Positions 58,653-64,000 of a DNA stretch of 64,000 nt are shown in pieces. The stretch covers positions 3,286,001 through 3,350,000 of the forward strand of contig NZ_CP018016.1 in the NCBI RefSeq assembly GCF_000280495.2, given 5' to 3'. The translations under genes were made by a program, and so were the position numbers. The notes beneath the pieces were generated by a model. The model saw only the letters and a program-made list of their open reading frames with translations, ran no database searches and was not told where the DNA came from. The DNA comes from Kosakonia radicincitans DSM 16656 (lineage in GTDB: Bacteria > Pseudomonadota > Gammaproteobacteria > Enterobacterales > Enterobacteriaceae). The stretch's first letter is position 1, and the number at the start of each line of letters is the position of its first letter.

Positions 58653-58672
58653 GCCGGGCCGCCTGGCCCGGC
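58653..58672 (+). terminator. Terminator of mfd
   Basis: GCCGGGCC / GGCCCGGC with a GCCT loop, followed by CCGTTATTTTT, ten bases after the stop codon. Confidence 0.75.
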
Positions 58673-58790
58673 CCGTTATTTTTCGCAATATTTACAAATA
58701 TTTTGCAATAGCCAGGGTTTCCCGACACCCTGACCAATCATAATCCCATAACAAAGTTGTATATAAATAACCTCATGATTTAAATGGATT

Positions 58791-59762
58791 ATGGTAATGA
58801 GAAGAATTACACGTTTTACCTGCTGGATCACCCTCCTCACCGTTGCGACCATCACCACCCTCACCTTGCCTGCTCGGGCAAATACCTGGCCATTACCAGC
58901 TGAGGGTAGCCGTCTGGTAGGCGAAAACCGCTATCATGTGGTGCAAAATGATGGCGGTTCACTGGAAGCGATCGCCAAAAAATATAATGTTGGTTTTCTT
59001 GCTCTGTTGCAGGCAAACCCGGGCATCGACCCTTATGTGCCGCGTGCTGGCAGCGTGCTGACGATCCCGCTGCAAACCCTGCTGCCGGATGTTCCACGCA
59101 AAGGTATTGTCATTAACCTCGCGGAACTGCGTCTCTATTACTACCCAGCGGGAAAAAACGAAGTGACGGTTTATCCGATCGGCATTGGTCAGTTAGGTGG
59201 CGATACCCTGACGCCAACAATGGTCACCACAGTTTCCGATAAACGTGCAAACCCCACATGGACGCCAACTGCCAACATCCGCGCGCGTTATAAGGCTCAG
59301 GGGATTGATCTGCCTGCGGTGATGCCAGCCGGGCCAGATAACCCGATGGGGCATCATGCGATCCGTCTTGCCGCGTTTGGCGGGGTTTACCTGCTGCACG
59401 GCACTAATGCTGATTTCGGTATCGGCATGCGCGTCAGCTCTGGCTGTATTCGCCTGCGCGATGCCGATATTTCCAGTCTGTTTGCCAACGTGACGCCAGG
59501 AACGCCGGTGAACATCATTAATGCGCCAATAAAAGCATCAGTTGAGCCGGACGGTAGACGGCTGGTTGAAGTACATCAACCGCTGTCGAAATCGATTGAT
59601 GACGATCCGAAAACGCAGCCCATCGTGCTGAATGCCACGATGCAGGCCTTCAAAGACGATGCCCGTAGCGACGCCAGCATAATGAACCACGCAATAGAAA
59701 TCCGCTCTGGTATGCCGGTTGATGTTACTCGTCATAGTGAGAGCGTCTTGCAGGCTCTGTAG
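58791..59762 (+). CDS. ldtC: L,D-transpeptidase LdtC (YcfS)
   Basis: 323 residues (E. coli 320). Signal peptide about 1-30, LysM-type module (Y-H-V-V-Q-N-D-G-G-S-L-E-A-I-A-K-K-Y-N), YkuD catalytic domain with H-G-T-N ... S-S-G-C-I-R-L (catalytic Cys about 225). Links Braun lipoprotein to peptidoglycan in the periplasm. A second ATG two codons on (58797) is an alternative start. Confidence 0.93.
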   Translation: MVMRRITRFTCWITLLTVATITTLTLPARANTWPLPAEGSRLVGENRYHVVQNDGGSLEAIAKKYNVGFLALLQANPGIDPYVPRAGSVLTIPLQTLLPDVPRKGIVINLAELRLYYYPAGKNEVTVYPIGIGQLGGDTLTPTMVTTVSDKRANPTWTPTANIRARYKAQGIDLPAVMPAGPDNPMGHHAIRLAAFGGVYLLHGTNADFGIGMRVSSGCIRLRDADISSLFANVTPGTPVNIINAPIKASVEPDGRRLVEVHQPLSKSIDDDPKTQPIVLNATMQAFKDDARSDASIMNHAIEIRSGMPVDVTRHSESVLQAL

Positions 59763-59777
59763 AAAGTGAGCGAAAAG

Positions 59778-59808
59778 AAAAGGCCCGGCGATATACACCG
59801 GGCCTTTT
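59778..59808. terminator. Bidirectional terminator between ldtC and bhsA
   Basis: AAAAGGCCCGG / CCGGGCCTTTT, with T-runs on both strands, between the convergent genes. Confidence 0.82.
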
Positions 59809-59841
59809 TTATTGCAGTGGCACAGGGAGGAGAGGTTGGGG

Positions 59842-60099
59842 TTATTTGTAAAGCACCGCGGTACCGTGCAGGTTGTCAGAACCAGTCACTGAAGTGATGC
59901 GGAAAGATTTCGCGCCCATTTCATCGGCTTTTTGCGCCAGTTTGGCTTCAACGGAAGAGATATCGGAACCCGCACTGACACCAATGGCCGCAACTTCCTG
60001 CTGGCCTGTCGGCGCAGACTGAACTTCAACGGCAGCAAAGCTGGCAAAAGAGAGCGTACTGAGTGCAGCAGCGGCAAAAAGCGCAGTGATGTTTTTCAT
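59842..60099 (-). CDS. bhsA: Multiple stress resistance protein BhsA (YcfR)
   Basis: 85 residues, DUF1471. Signal peptide 1-22 (S-F-A before A-V-E-V), then a small mixed alpha/beta domain. Outer-membrane or periplasmic stress protein; in E. coli it lowers copper permeability and responds to acid, oxidants and chlorine. Divergent from its repressor gene comR; the 243-base AT-rich gap between them contains GTTAACTATTAAGTTAAC-like inverted sequence near 60132-60149, a possible ComR operator. Confidence 0.92.
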   Translation of the reverse strand: MKNITALFAAAALSTLSFASFAAVEVQSAPTGQQEVAAIGVSAGSDISSVEAKLAQKADEMGAKSFRITSVTGSDNLHGTAVLYK

Positions 60100-60342
60100 G
60101 ATTTTTTCCTGAATGAAGATAAAAGATGTCGTTAACTATTAAGTTAACGATCGATAGGTAAATGATAAGTGTGATCTTCATCACTGGTCAACATATTTTT
60201 GTAATGAATGTTAATTAAAGTATTAATTGCTTAACTTTCATAATTATATGTTTTATTAATATGTGCTATTTTGCTGCTGGTCATTGGCGAAGATTATTTT
60301 TATAATGGTCGTTCAACAAACCAACAAAGGTTAAGCGGCAAT

Positions 60343-60978
60343 ATGACCAGTGAAGTCACCAGTTGCACCAAAAAATGCCGTGGCCGACCGAAAGTGTTCG
60401 ACAGGGAAGCGGCGCTCGACAAAGCCATGACGCTGTTTTGGCAGCATGGCTACGAAGCCACATCATTATCCGATCTCGTGGAAGCCACCGGGGCGAAAGC
60501 ACCGACGCTGTACGCTGAGTTCACCAATAAAGAGGGATTGTTCCGCGCGGTGCTCGATCGCTATATTGCGCGGTTCGCCCGACAGCACGAAGCCCAGTTG
60601 CTCTGTGAGGACAAACCAGTAGAAACCGCGCTGCTGGATTATTTCACCGCCGTGGCAAAGTGCTTCACCAGCACCGATACACCAGCCGGTTGTTTTATGA
60701 TCAACACCTCGGCGACGCTGGCAGCTTCTTCGCAGGCCATCGCGCAAACGATCAAATCGCGGCATGCGCAGCAGGAAGATACCCTGCTCCAGTTCCTCTC
60801 TCAGCGCCAGCAGCGCGGTGAGATCCCGGCGGAGGCAGATCCTCAGGCGCTGGCTGAATTCCTTGGGTGTGTTTTGCAGGGGATGTCGATCAGTGCACGT
60901 GAAGGTGCCAGCGTTGAGAAGCTGCTACAGATCACGCGCACGACCCTGAGACTGTGGCCAAATTTGATCAAGGCATAA
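60343..60978 (+). CDS. comR: TetR-family copper-responsive repressor ComR (YcfQ)
   Basis: 211 residues (E. coli 210). N-terminal helix-turn-helix nearly identical to E. coli: C-R-G-R-P-K-V-F-D-R-E-A-A-L-D-K-A-M, Y-E-A-T-S-L-S-D-L-V-E-A-T-G. Represses bhsA and is relieved by copper; Cys residues at the N-terminus (S-C-T-K-K-C) and C-F-M-I-N may take part. ATG 60343 fits E. coli; TATAAT at 60301-60306 is a likely -10 box and lies inside the longer ORF, which argues against that ORF. Confidence 0.92.
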   Translation: MTSEVTSCTKKCRGRPKVFDREAALDKAMTLFWQHGYEATSLSDLVEATGAKAPTLYAEFTNKEGLFRAVLDRYIARFARQHEAQLLCEDKPVETALLDYFTAVAKCFTSTDTPAGCFMINTSATLAASSQAIAQTIKSRHAQQEDTLLQFLSQRQQRGEIPAEADPQALAEFLGCVLQGMSISAREGASVEKLLQITRTTLRLWPNLIKA

Positions 60979-60985
60979 AAAAAAT

Positions 60986-61010
60986 GAGACGGGAAACCGT
61001 CTCTTTTTTT
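60986..61010 (+). terminator. Terminator of comR
   Basis: GAGACGG / CCGTCTC with a GAAA tetraloop-like centre and TTTTTTT tail, 8 bases after the stop; A-run upstream allows leftward use. Confidence 0.85.
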
Positions 61011-61254
61011 ATCTCTGTGATGGAGATATCACATTTCAATAATAGGTGAAAACTATCAGCTAAATCCCCCGCTTTGCTATTATTAATTGTGATTATTGCC
61101 GTGCTAATCATTCAGCAGAATGATACAAATAATAAGCGTCATGATGACACATTCACTGGCCTTCCTTTGCTCTCATTTTTACGCGCTGTAATGCATGACT
61201 TGTCGAGGATAAAGGGTACTTCACTGACTGATCACAAGCAGAAGGAAAATGGAG

Positions 61255-61404
61255 ATGATTTTGCTATTACCATTCATTAAAGTGCTAATAGTAATTACAT
61301 TGTTATTTGGTCTGTGGGTTATGTTAGGCGGTTCCGTATTATTTGCTTTTATATCTGTTCTCATCACCGGGCTACTACTGGTACGCCAACACGATTTCAT
61401 TTGA
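61255..61404 (+). CDS. Candidate 49-residue hydrophobic membrane protein
   Basis: ATG 61255 with AAGGA eight bases upstream, 49 residues, stop at 61402-61404. Two hydrophobic helices, about 3-20 (L-L-L-P-F-I-K-V-L-I-V-I-T-L-L-F) and 25-43 (L-G-G-S-V-L-F-A-F-I-S-V-L-I-T-G-L-L-L-V), short polar end R-Q-H-D-F-I. A second ATG two codons earlier is possible. A hairpin with T-run follows 8 bases after the stop. Not recognised; the ribosome site, composition and terminator argue for a real small gene. Confidence 0.55.
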   Translation: MILLLPFIKVLIVITLLFGLWVMLGGSVLFAFISVLITGLLLVRQHDFI

Positions 61405-61411
61405 TCTGATT

Positions 61412-61437
61412 AAGCCTTGCAGCAATGCAGGGCTTTT
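61412..61437 (+). terminator. Terminator of the small membrane ORF
   Basis: AAGCC-T-TGC / GCA-G-GGCTT stem with one mismatch, followed by TTTT. Directly behind the 49-codon ORF. Confidence 0.6.
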
Positions 61438-61448
61438 CAATGAAAAAA

Positions 61449-61476
61449 AGCTCCCCAGCCTGAGCGATGGGGAGCT
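61449..61476 (-). terminator. Terminator of ycfJ
   Basis: Read leftward: AGCTCCCC / GGGGAGCT eight-base stem followed by TTTTTTT (61443-61449). Twenty-two bases past the ycfJ stop. Confidence 0.82.
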
Positions 61477-61497
61477 AACATGCAGAGTACTACTATT

Positions 61498-62037
61498 TTA
61501 CGCGTTGTTATTCAGTATCAGCTGACCATTTTTATCCAGCGGAATCTGTGTTCCCGGATCTTTATCCATGCGAATTTTTCCCTGCTGGTCGCCGATTTTA
61601 TAAGTGACGTCGTAGCCGAGCATTTTTTCCGATTTATCATATACCGTGCTGCAACGCTTCTGGGTGGTGGTGTAGGTGTCACGCTCCTGCATACCGCCCT
61701 GGATCTGGTTACCAGCATACCCGCCGCCTAACGCACCGACGACTGTTGCGACATCTCGTCCTTTGCCGCCGCCGAACTGGTGACCGAGCACCCCACCAGC
61801 CACTGCGCCAAGTACCGAACCGGTAATACGATTTTCGTCCTGCACCGGGCGGCGATGCGTCATAGTGACATTACGGCACTCCTGACGCGGCGTTTTTACT
61901 GTTTCCTTGATTGGCGTGGCTGAAACGACCTGCGCATACTGAGGGCCGCGATCGAAGACATTCAGGCTGGCCACTGCGGCAACGCCCAGTGCAGCGGCCA
62001 CGCCAATACCGATACCCGCTAACATTGATTTATTCAC
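61498..62037 (-). CDS. ycfJ: Glycine-zipper protein YcfJ
   Basis: 179 residues from a GTG, the same length as E. coli YcfJ. N-terminal anchor M-L-A-G-I-G-I-G-V-A-A-A-L-G-V-A, then a rick_17kDa-type glycine-zipper segment (G-S-V-L-G-A-V-A-G-G-V-L-G-H-Q-F-G-G-G) and G-Y-A-G-N-Q-I-Q-G. Envelope protein of unknown role, linked to biofilm in E. coli. The longer ORF from 62178 is discarded because N-K-S-M-L matches the family start. Confidence 0.92.
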   Translation of the reverse strand: MNKSMLAGIGIGVAAALGVAAVASLNVFDRGPQYAQVVSATPIKETVKTPRQECRNVTMTHRRPVQDENRITGSVLGAVAGGVLGHQFGGGKGRDVATVVGALGGGYAGNQIQGGMQERDTYTTTQKRCSTVYDKSEKMLGYDVTYKIGDQQGKIRMDKDPGTQIPLDKNGQLILNNNA

Positions 62038-62232
62038 AGGATTCTCTCCCTGGTTGGCTATTGGTAACAATTTTGCAACTTCAGCAATAGTAAAGCCAAT
62101 CGGAAAGCACGCAAAAATAGGGATACAGATGGGGTAAAAGATGATATTCAGAGTTTTCCGACCACCATACGCGTGCAAGGCAGCGGGATATGCTGCTTCC
62201 CGGCCAACAACCGGGAGAGCAGCGAAACCGGA

Positions 62233-63537
62233 TCAGTGTAATTTCAGACGTGGGCGGATCACGCGGTTAATACTGCCGACCAGCATCATCAGACCGGTTT
62301 TGAAATAGCCGTGCAGCGCGATCTGGTGCATACGGTACAGCGAAATATAAACAAAACGCGCAATACGACCTTCAATCATCATTGAACCACGCATCAGGTT
62401 ACCCATCAGACTGCCCACGGTGGAGAAGTTCGACAGGGAAACCAGTGAACCGTGATCCTTATAAACATAAGATTTCAGCGGCTTATCTTTGATCTGCGCC
62501 AGAATGTTATGCAATGCAAGGGTAGCCATCTGATGAGCAGCCTGCGCGCGCGGCGGCACAAATCCGCCTTCCGGACGGGCGCAAGAAGCACAGTCGCCAA
62601 TGGCGTAAATGTCCGCATCGCGCGTTGTTTGCAGCGTCGGCTCTACGACCAGCTGATTGATGCGGTTGCTTTCCAGGCCACCAATCTCTTTCATAAAATC
62701 CGGTGCCTTGATCCCTGCTGCCCATACCATCAGATCGGCCTTGATGTATTCGCCCTCTTTGGTATGCAGACCACCTTCGTCGGCGCTGGTGACCATCGTC
62801 TGGGTCAAAACGCGTACGCCCATTTTGGTCAGTTCATTGTGTGCGGCGCCGGAGATGCGCGGCGGCAACGCTGGCAGAATGCGCTCACCCGCTTCCACCA
62901 GTGTGACGTTCAGCGCCTCATTCGTCAGCCCTTTATAACCGTAGCTATGAAGCTGTTTCACCGCATTGTGCAACTCTGCGGAGAGTTCAACGCCGGTCGC
63001 GCCGCCACCGACAATCGCAATATTAACTTTGCCGTTAGCGCCAAGGTTGGCCGAATATTTCAGGAACAGGTTGAGCATTTCCTGATGGAAGCGACGCGCC
63101 TGATGCGGGTTATCGAGGAAAATGCAGTGCTCTTTCACGCCCGGCGTGTTGAAGTCGTTCGAGGTACTGCCCAGCGCCATCACTAACGTGTCATAGGCCA
63201 GTTTGCGTTCCGGCACCAGCAGATCGCCCTTCTCATCACGCAATTCCGCCAGGGTGATGGTTTTGCTTTCGCGGTTAATATCCACCACAGAGCCCAGTTG
63301 GAACTGGAAATGATGATTGCGTGCGTGCGCCAGGTAGCTCAGCGCATCAACACCTTCATCCAGCGAACCGGTTGCCACTTCGTGCAGCAGGGGTTTCCAT
63401 AAATGGCTGTGGTTACGATCGACCAGCGTAATTTTGGCTTTTTTACCGCGTCCCAGCTTTTTACCTAACTGTGTTGCCAGTTCCAGACCGCCAGCGCCAC
63501 CACCTACGATCACAATCTTTCTCAACGGTGTTGTCAA
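62233..63537 (-). CDS. ndh: NADH dehydrogenase II
   Basis: 434 residues, E. coli length. Single-subunit, FAD-containing, non-proton-pumping NADH:quinone oxidoreductase at the inner membrane. FAD motif V-G-G-G-A-G-G-L-E at about 11-19, NADH motif V-G-G-G-A-T-G-V-E near 178, A-I-G-D-C-A near 320, and an amphipathic C-terminal membrane-binding part. An FNR site lies upstream. Confidence 0.97.
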   Translation of the reverse strand: MTTPLRKIVIVGGGAGGLELATQLGKKLGRGKKAKITLVDRNHSHLWKPLLHEVATGSLDEGVDALSYLAHARNHHFQFQLGSVVDINRESKTITLAELRDEKGDLLVPERKLAYDTLVMALGSTSNDFNTPGVKEHCIFLDNPHQARRFHQEMLNLFLKYSANLGANGKVNIAIVGGGATGVELSAELHNAVKQLHSYGYKGLTNEALNVTLVEAGERILPALPPRISGAAHNELTKMGVRVLTQTMVTSADEGGLHTKEGEYIKADLMVWAAGIKAPDFMKEIGGLESNRINQLVVEPTLQTTRDADIYAIGDCASCARPEGGFVPPRAQAAHQMATLALHNILAQIKDKPLKSYVYKDHGSLVSLSNFSTVGSLMGNLMRGSMMIEGRIARFVYISLYRMHQIALHGYFKTGLMMLVGSINRVIRPRLKLH

Positions 63538-63671
63538 AATGACCCCCTAAAATATTAACCAATTGTTAATTAAAAGTTATAAAAATAGCTCTTAATTAAC
63601 AACAGGTTACGCACGCGCAACCTCACTTTGACGTCGAGAATATCACGAACGGTTCAATGGTCATACCAAAA

Positions 63672-63685
63672 TTGATATGAATCAA
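63672..63685. promoter_or_regulatory. FNR box upstream of ndh
   Basis: TTGAT-ATGA-ATCAA, an exact match to the FNR consensus TTGATnnnnATCAA, 135 bases before the ndh start. In E. coli FNR represses ndh under anaerobiosis from comparable distal sites. Confidence 0.75.
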
Positions 63686-63761
63686 GTTTTCATGCCTAAA
63701 AGTTGAGCAAGTGTAGTCACGCAGCGAAAAACTGCCCGTCAATAGAGGAGAAAAAGAGGAG

Positions 63762-63785
63762 CCCGGCAGACAAGAACCTGCCGGG
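63762..63785 (-). terminator. Terminator of ycfP
   Basis: CCCGGCAG / CTGCCGGG eight-base stem; read leftward it is followed by CTCCTCTTTTTCTCC. Eight bases beyond the ycfP stop. Confidence 0.65.
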
Positions 63786-63792
63786 GAGAGGA

Positions 63793-64000
63793 TTAACCGA
63801 GGGTTTTAAAGGCTTTAATTCGCTGCAGGTGCGGCGAGATATTTTTAAACTTATGCGACTGTTCTTCGTCCCAGACAATCTCATAGTAATGATGCAACTC
63901 ATCGGAAGAGCGCTGGCTGTCCAGTGCTTCATCTTTTCGCGACAGGATCACCAGGCAGCGATCGCGATTTTTCTCCCGAAAGTTAGCGACACACTTAGTG
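63793..64000 (-). CDS. ycfP: YqiA/YcfP family alpha/beta fold protein (5' end outside window)
   Basis: The last 69 residues of YcfP are visible, ending I-K-A-F-K-T-L-G as in E. coli; [24 protein letters not shown] and [11 protein letters not shown] are nearly identical. Esterase-like alpha/beta hydrolase of unknown function (UPF0227). It lies next to ndh as in E. coli. Confidence 0.93.
   Translation of the reverse strand, partial: TKCVANFREKNRDRCLVILSRKDEALDSQRSSDELHHYYEIVWDEEQSHKFKNISPHLQRIKAFKTLG

Larger units (their letters stand above)
60979..61497. other. Region between comR and ycfJ
   Basis: 519 bases. It contains, in order, the comR terminator, an unclear stretch 61020-61240 (a 68-codon TTG-initiated ORF there was not accepted), a 49-codon hydrophobic ORF with a good ribosome site, its own terminator-like hairpin and the ycfJ terminator. 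Confidence 0.6.

Noticed and set aside
61074..61280. 68-codon ORF with hydrophobic start between comR and ycfJ
   Set aside because: Opens with TTG and has no ribosome site; overlaps the better supported 49-codon ORF in another frame. Could be revisited with ribosome profiling.

Overview
The window looks like chromosomal DNA of an enterobacterium in the Enterobacter/Kosakonia/Klebsiella part of Enterobacteriaceae. Most proteins are close to full-length matches of Escherichia coli proteins as I remember them (NimT, Icd, PurB, PhoPQ, PotABCD, LolCDE, Mfd, Ndh). Gene order also follows E. coli in two blocks: nimR-nimT-yeaO-yoaF, and icd-rluE-nudJ-mnmA-hflD-purB-phoPQ-roxA-pepT-potABCD ... cobB-nagK-lolEDC-ycfT-mfd-ldtC-bhsA-comR-ycfJ-ndh-ycfP. 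Genus was not proved. I saw no tRNA, rRNA, insertion sequence, prophage or CRISPR array.

Layout: 1-2937 holds a polar amino-acid ABC transporter (binding protein, ATPase, two permeases; the last gene is cut by the window edge). 3142-7191 holds the divergent nimR/nimT pair, a GATase-like protein without the usual catalytic His, yeaO and yoaF. 7192-7828 holds a candidate small RNA and the 24-residue yoaJ. 7829-17692 is a motility and cyclic-di-GMP sector: a GAF/degenerate GGDEF/EAL protein, two chemoreceptors (one is Aer) with sigma-28-type promoters, an orphan PTS EIIB, leuE and a DosP-type haem-PAS phosphodiesterase. 18355-18650 is an SOS-type msgA/dinI gene under a LexA box.

18815-27894 is an accessory metabolic locus absent from the E. 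coli order. A Liv-type ABC importer plus a VOC protein runs leftward. A GntR/FCD regulator, an M20 amidohydrolase, a divergent pyrroline-5-carboxylate-reductase-like enzyme and a RidA imine deaminase run rightward. The 545-base gap between the arms carries three near-identical palindromes (AAAGTGnATnCACTTT type) that look like the regulator's operators. This is the best candidate here for an undescribed pathway: uptake of an N-acylated or amide-linked amino compound, hydrolysis, then handling of an imine.

28409-44121 is housekeeping: cigR-like gene, icd, rluE-nudJ, mnmA-hflD-purB, phoPQ with a clear PhoP box, roxA, pepT and potABCD. potA lacks an ATG at its conserved start. 44202-48619 replaces the usual potD-cobB interval with a succinate-semialdehyde dehydrogenase and a mipA/ompV-response regulator-histidine kinase operon. 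48793-64000 is again E. coli-like: deacetylase, N-acetylglucosamine kinase, lipoprotein release, transcription-coupled repair, L,D-transpeptidase, copper/stress genes bhsA/comR, ycfJ, ndh with an FNR site, and the end of ycfP. A possible new 49-residue membrane protein lies between comR and ycfJ.
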